From: Actinomycetota bacterium
GTDB taxonomy: Bacteria; Actinomycetota; Geothermincolia; Geothermincolales; RBG-13-55-18
Direction of reading: 5' to 3'
NCBI GenBank assembly: GCA_030019255.1
Contig: JASEFK010000002.1
Coordinates: forward strand, 171,347 to 235,346
DNA length: 64,000 nucleotides
A program made the translations under genes and the position numbers. Positions within the stretch are counted from its first letter, which is position 1, and the number at the start of each line of letters is the position of its first letter. Shown here piece by piece: positions 15,121 through 24,195 of the stretch. The notes under the pieces were generated by a model. The model was not told the DNA's origin, ran no database searches, and saw nothing but the letters and a program-made list of their open reading frames with translations.

Positions 15121-16746
15121 TCAGCCGCCGTCTCCGTCCTTATTGGAAAGATTTACCAACCCCGAAACCCGCCCGACCGACTCCGGCCCCGCTTCCGAGC
15201 AGGGGCCTCGTAGCCCCATTCCGCCCTCACCCCGGGAAGGGTCGAGGGACCCGCTCGTACCCGCGCTCCCCGCAGTCAAGGGACCTCCCCGAGACTCCTC
15301 CCCCGCGAAACAGCGGTGGAAGGAGCGCTGCCCGTAGAGGCCGGCCGCGAAGATCACCAGGCCCCCGATGAGCAGGATGAGCTGGGGCCCGTTGAGGAGG
15401 TAACGGAAATCGACGTACCTCCCGTCTATCTCTCCCCGGTAGGAGCCACCCAGCCTCACCAGCCACAGGGAGAGGGGCCGCAAACCCAGCCGGCGCCCCA
15501 GCCCGGTTATCAGGTCCGCCAGGGGCCCAGCCAGCATGATGGAAACGAATATGGAGGCCCGCATGATGACCTGGATGGTGGCGAAGGCCCTCCCCCGATA
15601 TTCTTCGTCCAGCTTCTCGTGCAGCAGGGTGACCATGCCCACGATGGCGTAGCCCATGAAGACCCCGCCCAGGAAGGCCACCAGGAAGGATATCCAGGTC
15701 ACGGCGAGTAGGGAGAAGAGCACCACCCCCGCCCCGAAACCGGAGATGGCCAACCCCAGCACCCTCTCCTTGCGCACCCGGCTCCTGAACACCCCGGCCA
15801 GGATGGAACCCCCCATCATGCCGAAGAGCAGGGTGGTGAGGATGTACATGAAGGTGGACCCGCTTCCCCCCAGCACGTAGCGCACGAAGCTCACCGTGAG
15901 CACGTAGATGGTCCCTCCCCCCAGGAAGCAGGCCAGGGTGAGGAGGAGCACGGTGCGGGTCAGGGCCCTCCCCCAGAGGTATCTGAAGCCCTCCCGGAAG
16001 TCCTGCCTCACCTGCACGGAGGTCATCCTCACGCGCTCCTCCCGGGGTATTCTCTTGAAGCCGATGTGGTAGACGAGCCAAGCGGAGGCTAAGAAGGTCA
16101 GGGAATCGATGAAGAAGGCCGCCTTGTTGGGGTCGATCTTGCCCATGAAGCCCGGGTTCAGCCTGCCCAGCCAGGAGATGAAGCCGATGATGCTTCCGGC
16201 GAGGGCCGTGCCGAAGGCCATGGAGGCATAAAGGGTGAGCATGTTCATGGAGTTGGCGTTGGTCAGCTGTTCCGGCTCCACCAGGTCGGGGATGCTGGCA
16301 TCCTTGGCCGGCCCGTAGATGATGGTGAAGGTCTCAATGATGAAGACCAGGATGCAGATGAAGAGGAGGTTGCCGGCGAAGGGCAGGAAGACGACCAGCG
16401 CCGCGCGGGAGAGATCGCAGAGGATGAGGGTGGACTTGCGGTCCAGGCGGTCGATGATCACCCCGGCCAGGAAGCCCAGGAGCACGGCGGGCAGGAACTT
16501 GGAGAGCATCATGAGGCTGATGGCGTAGCTGCGCCCGCCGGAGATCTGGTCCACGTAGGCGAAGAGCACAGCCACGATTATCCAGTCCCCGACGGCCGAA
16601 ATCATCTGCCCCAACCATAGGAAGAGGAAATCGCGGTTGCGCAACAGTCCCCGGAAAGCAGCCGGCCTTATCTGTAGGTCTTCCTCCGTGCGCCGGAAAC
16701 TACCCGGCCGATAGTCGGTGCAGCTTTCCCTGGTATCTTTTTCCAT
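15121..16746 (-). CDS. Major facilitator superfamily permease
   Basis: A 541-residue membrane protein with about 12 hydrophobic segments. The N-terminal half has RNRDFLFLWLGQMISAVGDW and the loop GVIIDRLDRKSTLILCDLSRA, typical of MFS efflux permeases of the MFS_1/MFS_3 type. An extended loop of about 50 residues lies before the last helix (RRLGLRPLSLWLVRLGGSYR) and a 60-residue Gly/Ser-rich cytoplasmic tail ends the protein. ATG 16746 begins 17 bases after the fumarase alpha stop, with GGTGGAG upstream, so it is co-transcribed with fumA. A dicarboxylate-linked role is suggested only by location; drug efflux is as likely. Confidence 0.85.
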   Translation of the reverse strand: MEKDTRESCTDYRPGSFRRTEEDLQIRPAAFRGLLRNRDFLFLWLGQMISAVGDWIIVAVLFAYVDQISGGRSYAISLMMLSKFLPAVLLGFLAGVIIDRLDRKSTLILCDLSRAALVVFLPFAGNLLFICILVFIIETFTIIYGPAKDASIPDLVEPEQLTNANSMNMLTLYASMAFGTALAGSIIGFISWLGRLNPGFMGKIDPNKAAFFIDSLTFLASAWLVYHIGFKRIPREERVRMTSVQVRQDFREGFRYLWGRALTRTVLLLTLACFLGGGTIYVLTVSFVRYVLGGSGSTFMYILTTLLFGMMGGSILAGVFRSRVRKERVLGLAISGFGAGVVLFSLLAVTWISFLVAFLGGVFMGYAIVGMVTLLHEKLDEEYRGRAFATIQVIMRASIFVSIMLAGPLADLITGLGRRLGLRPLSLWLVRLGGSYRGEIDGRYVDFRYLLNGPQLILLIGGLVIFAAGLYGQRSFHRCFAGEESRGGPLTAGSAGTSGSLDPSRGEGGMGLRGPCSEAGPESVGRVSGLVNLSNKDGDGG

Positions 16747-16763
16747 GCTACATCTCCACCGGC

Positions 16764-17618
16764 CTAAAGGAGCAGCGTGCTGCGCCGCAGCGCGTGGCAC
16801 CCCAGCACCACCCCCACCGGGAGGCAGGCGATGTGGGTGGGAGCCTCCTCCAGGTGGACGTCGAGGGCGGTGGTGTCCCCGCCCAGCCCGGCGGCCCCGA
16901 TGCCCGTCGCGTTCACCTCCTCGAGGAGCTCCTCCTCCAGGCGGGCCAGGGGCTCGCGGGGATGCCTCTTTCCCACGGGGCGAAGCATGCCCCGCAGGGC
17001 CAGCTCCAGGGCCTCCCCGGCATCCCCCCCCACTCCCGCGCAGACTACCAGGGGAGGGCAGGCCTGGGCCCCCTTGGTCCGTACCGCCTCCATGACCGCC
17101 CTGCGAACCCCGTCCTCACCCTCCCCGGGAAGGAGCATGAAAAGGCGGGTGGCGTTCTCGCTCCCCCCTCCCTTGGCCAGGAGGGTGAGGCGCACCCTTC
17201 CCTCGGGTCCACCCTCGTGCACGTGCACGTGCACCGGGGTGTTGTCGCCCCGGTTGCGGCGTTCCCCGATGGGAAAATCCACCAGCGAGGAACGCAGGGG
17301 TACCCTGCGGGTGGCCCTCCGCAGCCCCTCGTCCACCGCCGAACGGAAGCCGGAGGGCAGGGCCACTCCCTCCCCCAGCTCCACGAAGAGGTGGAACATG
17401 CCCGTGTCCTGGCACAAGGGCAGCCGCTCCCTCCTGGCCACCGCCGCGTTCTCGAGGATCATGTCCAGGGCGTATCTCCCGAGCGGCGAGGATTCCCTTT
17501 CCCGGGCCTCTACGAGGGCCCTTTCCACGTCCGGCGGAAGCTCCAGGGAGGCCCTTATCGCCAGCTCCTCCATCGCCTCGCTCAACCGCGAGGGCTCAAG
17601 AACTCGCCAGCCACCCAT
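16764..17618 (-). CDS. fumA: Fumarate hydratase class I, alpha subunit
   Basis: A 284-residue alpha subunit carrying the [4Fe-4S] cluster. Motifs are ERLPLCQDTGMFHLFVELG, RGDNTPVHVHVHEG, LLAKGGGSENATRL and the C-terminal THIACLPVGVVLGCHALRR. ATG 17618 overlaps the 3' end of mdh by 23 bases and follows GGATGGAGGAG, so malate dehydrogenase and fumarase are made together as successive TCA-cycle steps. The beta subunit follows two genes later. The symbol denotes the subunit type. Confidence 0.9.
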   Translation of the reverse strand: MGGWRVLEPSRLSEAMEELAIRASLELPPDVERALVEARERESSPLGRYALDMILENAAVARRERLPLCQDTGMFHLFVELGEGVALPSGFRSAVDEGLRRATRRVPLRSSLVDFPIGERRNRGDNTPVHVHVHEGGPEGRVRLTLLAKGGGSENATRLFMLLPGEGEDGVRRAVMEAVRTKGAQACPPLVVCAGVGGDAGEALELALRGMLRPVGKRHPREPLARLEEELLEEVNATGIGAAGLGGDTTALDVHLEEAPTHIACLPVGVVLGCHALRRSTLLL

Positions 17619-18534
17619 CGAGCTCCTCCATCCTGCCCCGGATGAGGCGGGCGCACTCCTCCAGCTCCTTCAGCTCCTCGCCATCGAGGGGAAGCTCCAC
17701 CACCTTCTTCCACCCTCCCGAACCAAGGACCACCGGAACCCCCAGGAAGACGCCGCTCAGGCCGTATTCTCCCTCCAGGAGGACGCTGGCCGTCACCTGG
17801 CACTCCTCGTCGCGGAGGACGGCCTCCACCATGCGGGCCACGCAGGCGGAGGGGGCGTAATAGGCGCTTCCCGTCTTCAGGAGGGAGACGATCTCCGCTC
17901 CCCCCTCCCGGGTCCTCGAGCACAGCTCCTCGAGCTTCTCCGGCGGGAGCAGCTCGTCCAGGGGGACCCCGGCCACGGTGGTGAAGCGAGGGAGGGGAAG
18001 CATGGCCTCGCCGTGGCTTCCCAGCACCGTGGGCTGGACCTGCGAGGGGCAGGCGCCCAGCTCCCGGGCGGCGAAGTAGGCCAGTCGGGACCCGTCCAGG
18101 AGCCCAGCCATGCCCATTACCCGGTGCCGGTCCCATCCGGTCACCCTCCAGGCCAGGTAGGACATCTCGTCCAGGGGATTGGTGACCATGATGATCACGC
18201 TCTCCGGGGCGGCGGCGGCGGCCGCTTCCACCACTTTTCTCACCACCTCGGCGTTCTTCCCCAAAAGATCGGCCCTGGACATCCCGGGCTGGCGGGGAAA
18301 GCCGGCGGTCACCACCACCACCTCGCTCCCCTCGGCCAGGCGGTAATCGTCCCCGCCCTCCACGCGGGAAGGGGAACCGGTCAGGGGAAGGGCCTGGGAG
18401 ATGTCCAGGGCCTTGCCCCGCGCCAGGTCCCCGTAGATGTCGATGAGGGCCACGTCGGCCAGCCCTGCCTCCGCCACCCGCATGGCGGTGGTGGAACCCA
18501 CCATGCCGGCTCCCACCACGGTGACCTTGCGCAT
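17596..18534 (-). CDS. mdh: Malate dehydrogenase
   Basis: A 312-residue NAD-dependent dehydrogenase of the LDH-like malate dehydrogenase group. It has the Rossmann motif VVGAGMVGSTTA with an acidic residue after beta-2 (ALIDI) for NAD, and the substrate loop GFPRQPGMSRADL with the two arginines typical of malate dehydrogenase. MVTNPLD is present, and VLGSHGEAMLPLPR contains the catalytic His. It begins with ATG 18534 after GGAGGAGG and overlaps fumA. Length matches the family. Confidence 0.95.
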   Translation of the reverse strand: MRKVTVVGAGMVGSTTAMRVAEAGLADVALIDIYGDLARGKALDISQALPLTGSPSRVEGGDDYRLAEGSEVVVVTAGFPRQPGMSRADLLGKNAEVVRKVVEAAAAAAPESVIIMVTNPLDEMSYLAWRVTGWDRHRVMGMAGLLDGSRLAYFAARELGACPSQVQPTVLGSHGEAMLPLPRFTTVAGVPLDELLPPEKLEELCSRTREGGAEIVSLLKTGSAYYAPSACVARMVEAVLRDEECQVTASVLLEGEYGLSGVFLGVPVVLGSGGWKKVVELPLDGEELKELEECARLIRGRMEELDGWLASS

Positions 18535-19205
18535 GAACCAACCTCCTCCTTCCTTCCCTTCGGGTTATGGCGTTATTTTCCTATAAGCCGTTCGGGCGCG
18601 CAAACCGCCACCGGGTCCGGGAGCCTTGGCGCGGCCGAACGTGAAGCGCCGAACCTGCCTCCCGGAAATAGGCCTCGGGTGGGAATGCCCTGCTGCAGAT
18701 CACCCCCTTCCGGGGACATGTCCAGTCGAAACCGACGGGGCAGCAGGCGATGGTGGGCTTACCTGCAAGCGCAAGCCGACCCCGCGGAGCCTTAACCGGC
18801 AATCGTTTCCATAAGCAACCCGGTCCGGAAACGATAATCACCGCGAGGCTCTTGAACGGCGGCCTCCCGCCGCCAAACGGATAAGATCCTTTCGAAAACG
18901 GGTCTTAAGGATTCTCGATGCGCGTCCGGGAGGAAAATCCAACCCTTCCGGGTAAGATCTTCACCGATGTTCCACCCGCATTTCCTTGAGGGGCTGAAGA
19001 GGTTGATCCGAGGGTACACGAGGGCGTGACGAAGCAGAAAATACCGTTCAATTCCACTCACGGTTCCTTTTTCCCGGTATATCGTCTCCCTTTATCCCTA
19101 AAGAAGGGTGCCTTGCTTTCTTATCGCGGCGCTCTCGTTTGATAAGGCTTCGTGGCGGCCTCCGTCCATTCCGACTCAAATCGCCCGGAGGCCGCCCGGC
19201 GACCG
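18535..19205. other. Long intergenic region between mdh and topA
   Basis: 671 bases without a recognised gene. It contains a 9-bp inverted repeat at 18802-18835 and several short GC-rich stems. Open frames present have no domain features. Confidence 0.45.
18802..18835. repeat. Inverted repeat with 16-base loop
   Basis: ATCGTTTCC (18802-18810) and GGAAACGAT (18827-18835) are perfect inverted copies. No T-run follows on either strand, so a site for protein or a recombination relic is as likely as a terminator. Confidence 0.45.
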
Positions 19206-21287
19206 TTATGCCCCTTCCCCCTTGCGGTCCGCGCCGCCGGATGGAGTTCCCTCGCCGCCCGGTGGGGCTTCCCGGCCCTTGGTGGGACAGTCGGGGTCCA
19301 GACAGAAGGTCCAGGGCCTCCTTCCCCGGTTCACCATCCTCACCTTTGGCGAGCCGCACTCCGGGCAGACCTCGTCCGTGGGGACCAGGTTGCCGTTCTG
19401 CGGGAGGGGATAGGTCACCGTGCATTCCGGGTAGTTGCTGCAGCCCACGAACCTCTTCTTGCTCTTCTTGGCCCGGATGACCCGCAGAGGGGAGCCGCAG
19501 CCCGGGCAGGCGCCCAGTACGCGGTCCTCCCGGATGCCGTTGCGTATCTCCGCCGCCACCTCCGAGCGGCTGTCCTCCAGGAGGCGCATGACCTCCTCCA
19601 GCATCTCCCGCGACTTGTCCACCACTTCCCGGCGCGTCTCGGCGCCTTCCACGATGGCGTCCATGTCCCTCTCCAGGGCGGCGGTCATCTCGGGCGAGGA
19701 GATCACCCCGGCGAACTTGCGCAGGGCCTCGGCCACGGCGATCCCCGTCTCCGTGGGAACGATGGGATCCCCGTAGATGTATCCCCTTTGGTAGAGGCTC
19801 TCGATGATGGCGTGGCGCGTGGACTTGGTCCCCAGTCCCAGCTCCTCCATCTTCTCGATGAGCTTGCCCTGCGTGTAACGCGGCGGCGGCTGCGTCTCTC
19901 CCTTCTTTGGCGGCGGCGTGTCGACCACCTCCACCACCTCCCCCGTTTCCAGGTGGGGGAGGTCCACCTCCTTCTTCCTCCCGTAGGGATAGAACCGGTA
20001 CCAGCCCTCCTCCACGGTGCGCGAGCCCCGGGCCACGAAGGGCTCCGGGCCGCACTCGAGGTCGGCGCGCACCGAGAGCACCCGGGCCTCGCCGGCCAGG
20101 GTGGCCATGAAGCGCCTGGCCACCAGCTCGTATATCTTCCACTCCTGGGGAGAGAGGTCGTCGGGGGAAGCGGCGGCCGTGGGGTGGATGGGAGGATGGT
20201 CGGTGGACTGGCGGCTTCCCCGCGTGGGTACCAGCTTTTTCCTCTCCAGAAGCTCCCCCGCCGGCTCGCGGAAGGCCGGGCTCCTGGAGAGCTCCCGCAG
20301 GATGCCCCTTAAGTCCAGGGAGGGCGGGTACACGGTGTTGTCCACGCGCGGGTAGCTGATGTACCCGTTCATGTACAGGTTTTCGGCGATGTTCATGGCC
20401 TTGGCCGCCGGGAAACCAAGGGAGGCCGCCGCGGTGAGCAGCCCCGTGGTGTTGAAGGGGATGGGGGGCTTGACCACCCTCTCCGAGGATTTGACCTCCC
20501 GCACCGTGGCCTTCCCCTCCAGGCGGGAGTGGGCCTCCTCGGCCTCCTCCTGCGTTGGGAACCGCTCCCTGGCGTGGACGGCCTGGAAGGTCTCCCCGTC
20601 CTTGCGGCAGTCTATCTTCAGGGTCCAGAAGGGAGTGGGGACGAACTCCTTGCGCTCCTTCTCGCGGTCCACGATGAGGGCCAGGGTGGGGCTCTGGACC
20701 CTGCCCACGGAGAGGAAGTTCTTGCCCAGCCGGGTGGAGGCCAGGCTGATGAAGCGGGTGAGGCTGGCCCCCCAGATGAGGTCGATGTCCTGCCGGGCCT
20801 CCCCGGCCGAGGCCAGATTGTAGTAGGGGTCCTCCAGGTGGGCGAACACGCGCTTTATCTCCGCGGGAGTGAGGGCCGAGAAACGCGCCCTCCGGACCCT
20901 GATGTCCGGCCGCACTTCCCGGATGATGTTGATGGCGTCCACGCCGATGAGTTCCCCCTCCCGGTCAAAGTCAGTGGCGATGATCACCTCGTCGGCCTTG
21001 CGGGCCTCGCTCTGGAGGGTGCGCACCAGGGTCTTGCTGGTGGGGACCTTGACTATGTCGGCGCGGATCAGTTCCCGGGGCTCCACCTCCTGCCACTGCT
21101 GATAGCGGGGCGGGAAGTCCACCTTGAGGATGTGGCCCTTGAGTCCCAGGCAGTGGACCTCTTCCCCGTTCATGCGGAAGACGTACACGGGGTTACGGGA
21201 CGAGGAGAGCGGGCGCGCCTTCCCATCCGAGAGGATGGTGGAGATGCGCCGCGCGGTAGTGTTCTTCTCGGTGATGATAAGCTTCAT
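19206..21287 (-). CDS. topA: DNA topoisomerase I, archaeal-type
   Basis: A 693-residue type IA topoisomerase that relaxes negative supercoils. The N-terminus KLIITEKNTTARRIS and GLKGHILKVDFP match the archaeal TopA branch, not bacterial TopA, which begins with a VESPAKAKTI-type motif. The TOPRIM motif is DFDREGE (residues 106-112). The active-site tyrosine is Tyr312 in YISYPRVDNT. Two C-terminal zinc ribbons (CPGCGSP...GCSNYPEC and CPECGSP...CLDPDC) follow. ATG 21287 was chosen because upstream in-frame codons are unrelated to the family. No separate bacterial-type topA is in the window. Confidence 0.93.
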   Translation of the reverse strand: MKLIITEKNTTARRISTILSDGKARPLSSSRNPVYVFRMNGEEVHCLGLKGHILKVDFPPRYQQWQEVEPRELIRADIVKVPTSKTLVRTLQSEARKADEVIIATDFDREGELIGVDAINIIREVRPDIRVRRARFSALTPAEIKRVFAHLEDPYYNLASAGEARQDIDLIWGASLTRFISLASTRLGKNFLSVGRVQSPTLALIVDREKERKEFVPTPFWTLKIDCRKDGETFQAVHARERFPTQEEAEEAHSRLEGKATVREVKSSERVVKPPIPFNTTGLLTAAASLGFPAAKAMNIAENLYMNGYISYPRVDNTVYPPSLDLRGILRELSRSPAFREPAGELLERKKLVPTRGSRQSTDHPPIHPTAAASPDDLSPQEWKIYELVARRFMATLAGEARVLSVRADLECGPEPFVARGSRTVEEGWYRFYPYGRKKEVDLPHLETGEVVEVVDTPPPKKGETQPPPRYTQGKLIEKMEELGLGTKSTRHAIIESLYQRGYIYGDPIVPTETGIAVAEALRKFAGVISSPEMTAALERDMDAIVEGAETRREVVDKSREMLEEVMRLLEDSRSEVAAEIRNGIREDRVLGACPGCGSPLRVIRAKKSKKRFVGCSNYPECTVTYPLPQNGNLVPTDEVCPECGSPKVRMVNRGRRPWTFCLDPDCPTKGREAPPGGEGTPSGGADRKGEGA

Positions 21288-21529
21288 GTACCCGCTCTCC
21301 GTGGTCCGGTTAAATGGTAATTCCTGGAATTCAACCTCCGCCGGAGAGCTCCCCTCCCTCACCTCCCGCTCCCCGGCGAACATTCGGCAAATATCCGTAC
21401 CACATTAATAATGCGCCGTCAAGGAACGGCAACCCTTCCTCCAAGACCGCACCCCGACGTCCGATCTTAAGCGGTGTTCACAAGCGGTGCATAAGTGGTG
21501 ATGCCAGCCAGGTTCCCGGAAAATGCGAA

Positions 21530-21557
21530 GGGGCCGCCCTCCTGCGAGGGCGGCCCC
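21530..21557 (-). terminator. Terminator of hppA
   Basis: GGGGCCGCCCTC and GAGGGCGGCCCC form a perfect 12-bp stem with a CTGC loop, 13 bases past the hppA stop. A TTCGCATTTT sequence follows on the minus strand. Confidence 0.75.
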
Positions 21558-21569
21558 GCGGCTCGGATC

Positions 21570-23699
21570 CTACTTCACGAAGAGAGGGGCGAACACCAGG
21601 GAGATCACCGTCATCACCTTGATCATGATGTTCATGCAGGGTCCGGCGGTGTCCTTGAAGGGATCGCCCACCGTGTCGCCCACCACGGCGGCGGCGTGGG
21701 TGGGTGTACCCTTTCCGCCCAGGTTCCCGGCCTCGATATATTTCTTGGCGTTGTCCCAGGCCCCACCGGCGTTGGCCATGAAGATGGCCATGAGGAAGCC
21801 CACCACCAGGGCACCGCCCAGGTATCCGGCCAGGGCCTCGGCGTTCCACAGGCCGATGACGATGGGGCTGAGGACGGCGATGGAGGCGGGGGCGATCATG
21901 TAGCGCAGCGCGCCCTTGGTGGAGATGTCCACGCACCGGGCGTATTCCGCGCTGACCCCTTCCTTGCCCTCCAGGAGGCCCGGGATCTCCCGGAACTGCC
22001 GCCGCACTTCCTCCACCATCTTGTTGGCTGCCTTGCCCACGGCGCTGATGGCCAGGGAGGCGAAGAGGAAGGGGAAGGCGGCGCCCAGGAAGAGGCCGAT
22101 CACCGTCTGGTAGTGGCTGAGGTCGATGGAGGGCACCTTGGCCGCGTCGGTGAAGGCCCGGAAGAGGGCCAGGGCGGTAACCCCCGCCGAGGCGATGGCG
22201 AAGCCCTTGGCGATGGCCGCCGTGGTGTTGCCGGCGGCGTCCAGGCTGTCGGTTATCTGGCGCACTTCCGGAGGCTGCCCGCTCATCTCGGCGATGCCCC
22301 CGGCGTTGTCGGCGATGGGCCCGTAGGCGTCCACGGCCACTACCGTTCCCGTAGTGGACAGCATACCGATGGCCGCCAGGGCGATGCCGTAGATCCCCCC
22401 GGAGACCCCGAGGGATCCCGCCGCCGCGCCGCCCATGGCCCAGCGCCCCGCCAGGTAGGCGGCGGCGATGGCTCCCACCAGGAAGATGATGGAAGCCGTG
22501 GTCGACTCCATGCCCACGGCGATACCGGAAAGGATATTGGTAGCCGAACCGGTGGTGCTGGACTTGGCCAGGTTCTTGACGATGGGGAAGGCGTCAGAGG
22601 TGTACACCTCGGAGACCTGCCCGATGAACATGCCGGCGAAGAGGCCGGCCACTATGCCGATGAAGAAGCCCACCGGGTTCTTGACGCCCGGGGTGTCCTT
22701 GAGAAACAGGACGACCAGGCAATAGGTGGCGATGGTGGTCAGCACCGCCGCGCTGTAGGTGGCCAGGGACAGAGACCTTCCGGGATGCCCGCTCTCCCTG
22801 CCCCTGACGATCAAGCTGGCCAGTATGGAGCAGATGATACCCACGGCGGCTATGGCCAGCGGAAGGACCATCCCCTTCCACTCGTACCCGGTACCGGCGA
22901 AGAGGATGGCTCCCAGGGCCACCGGTGCCACGATGGAACCCACGTAGGACTCGTAGAGGTCGGCGCCCATACCGGCCACGTCCCCCACGTTGTCCCCCAC
23001 GTTGTCCGCGATGACCGCCGGGTTGCGGGGATCGTCCTCGGGAATGCCCGCCTCCACCTTGCCCACCAGGTCGGCGCCCACGTCGGCGGCCTTGGTGAAG
23101 ATGCCTCCGCCTACCCTGGCGAACAGGGCGATGGACGAGGCGCCCAGTCCGAAGGCGGCCACCACGTCAGGCACCGAGTTCCTGCCCAGCTCGGGAATCA
23201 CCTGCAGGACGGTATGGGGCGCCCACCACTTGGTCATCAGCAGGTAGACGAAGGACACGCCGAAGAGGCCCATCCCCACCACGGAAAGGCCGGTCACCGA
23301 GCCGCCCCGGAAGGCCAGCCTCAAGGCGCGCCCCATCCCCTGTTTCGCGGCCTGCGTGGTCCGGCAGTTGGCCCGGGTGGACACGGTCATGCCGATGACC
23401 CCGATGCTTCCGGAGCAGACCACGCCAAACAGGTAAGCGAGGGCCTGATACCTGCCGACGGGCAGGTCCCCGTTCTTCACGAAAAAGAACATGGCCAGGG
23501 CGACCAGGAGGAGGAACCAGATGGCGGTGGAATATTCGCGCTTGAGAAACGCTGCCGCTCCCTCCTGCACATGCCTGGAGATGGTTTGCATCTTCTCGTC
23601 CCCGGGATCCTGCTTGAGTACCCACCAGGCGTAAAAACCTGCCGTACCCAGGCCCAGCAGTCCGGCGATGAGCGTGATATAGGGCCAGGCGTTCTCCAT
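21570..23699 (-). CDS. hppA: Membrane-bound ion-pumping pyrophosphatase
   Basis: A 709-residue, about 16-helix membrane pyrophosphatase that couples PPi hydrolysis to H+ or Na+ export. Catalytic motifs are [21 protein letters not shown] and the C-terminal [23 protein letters not shown]. The selectivity helix reads [17 protein letters not shown]. Ala at the first key position fits the K+-dependent class, while the second key position is Ala where Gly is usual. Na+ pumping is possible but cannot be settled here. ATG 23699 follows AAAGGAGTGATGAG. It is a single-gene unit with its own terminator. Confidence 0.96.
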   Translation of the reverse strand: MENAWPYITLIAGLLGLGTAGFYAWWVLKQDPGDEKMQTISRHVQEGAAAFLKREYSTAIWFLLLVALAMFFFVKNGDLPVGRYQALAYLFGVVCSGSIGVIGMTVSTRANCRTTQAAKQGMGRALRLAFRGGSVTGLSVVGMGLFGVSFVYLLMTKWWAPHTVLQVIPELGRNSVPDVVAAFGLGASSIALFARVGGGIFTKAADVGADLVGKVEAGIPEDDPRNPAVIADNVGDNVGDVAGMGADLYESYVGSIVAPVALGAILFAGTGYEWKGMVLPLAIAAVGIICSILASLIVRGRESGHPGRSLSLATYSAAVLTTIATYCLVVLFLKDTPGVKNPVGFFIGIVAGLFAGMFIGQVSEVYTSDAFPIVKNLAKSSTTGSATNILSGIAVGMESTTASIIFLVGAIAAAYLAGRWAMGGAAAGSLGVSGGIYGIALAAIGMLSTTGTVVAVDAYGPIADNAGGIAEMSGQPPEVRQITDSLDAAGNTTAAIAKGFAIASAGVTALALFRAFTDAAKVPSIDLSHYQTVIGLFLGAAFPFLFASLAISAVGKAANKMVEEVRRQFREIPGLLEGKEGVSAEYARCVDISTKGALRYMIAPASIAVLSPIVIGLWNAEALAGYLGGALVVGFLMAIFMANAGGAWDNAKKYIEAGNLGGKGTPTHAAAVVGDTVGDPFKDTAGPCMNIMIKVMTVISLVFAPLFVK

Positions 23700-24128
23700 C
23701 TCATCACTCCTTTCCCTGACAGACCGTTATCGACTTATACCGTTCCTTTGTTTTTCCAAGTATTTATAGTCTATCGCCGGGCACTCCATCCCACCGACAT
23801 CCTTCGCCGCCCGCCGTGAGTCGAGTCGTCGTGCCTGCCCGCTTTACGAACCACACATATCCGTTCCCTCCTGCACTTCCCCACCCGCGCCTTCCGTGGT
23901 CATCAGGCCTTTCAGCGCCTGAGCTGGCTTCACAGCTGACCGGTCGATCACAACGGAAGAGGCCTTCACCGGTTCAGCCTTCCTCTGCGGCGCGGTAAAC
24001 ATGGTCGATAACCCCACAGGTTGATCATCTCATCCGCAGATCTATTTCGGGACTTCCGCAGGAAACCTTCTTCCGGTCTCGCGCCGGCAACTCGTGACTT
24101 AACTTAATATCCGATGGTCCTTATCGCC

Positions 24129-24157
24129 TTGAAAATTCGGAATGCCGAAATTATAAT
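24129..24157 (+). promoter_or_regulatory. Sigma-70-type promoter of the DtxR-family gene
   Basis: TTGAAA (24129-24134) and a perfect TATAAT (24152-24157) are 17 bases apart, the best promoter in the window. The spacer holds a palindrome, so a bound protein would block RNA polymerase. Confidence 0.8.
24136..24149. promoter_or_regulatory. Putative operator within the DtxR-gene promoter
   Basis: The sequence is TTCGG-AATG-CCGAA, with the same 5-4-5 symmetry as known DtxR-family boxes, lying between -35 and -10. Autorepression by the downstream regulator is the simple reading. Related motifs occur at 43906-43922 and 49425-49434. Confidence 0.6.
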
Positions 24158-24195
24158 TTGGGTTACTCAAAATTTCAAGGACCCTGGGAGGGGTG

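Larger units (their letters stand above)
23700..24195. other. Divergent intergenic region, hppA / DtxR-family regulator
   Basis: It contains the DtxR-gene promoter and palindrome (separate entries) and two neighbouring small hairpins at 23903-23922 (TCAGGC/GCCTGA) and just after (AGCTG/CAGCT). No gene was recognised. Confidence 0.5.

Noticed and set aside
18581-19061. Minus-strand open frames in the mdh/topA gap
   Set aside because: No start signals or recognisable motifs; composition does not resemble neighbouring genes.
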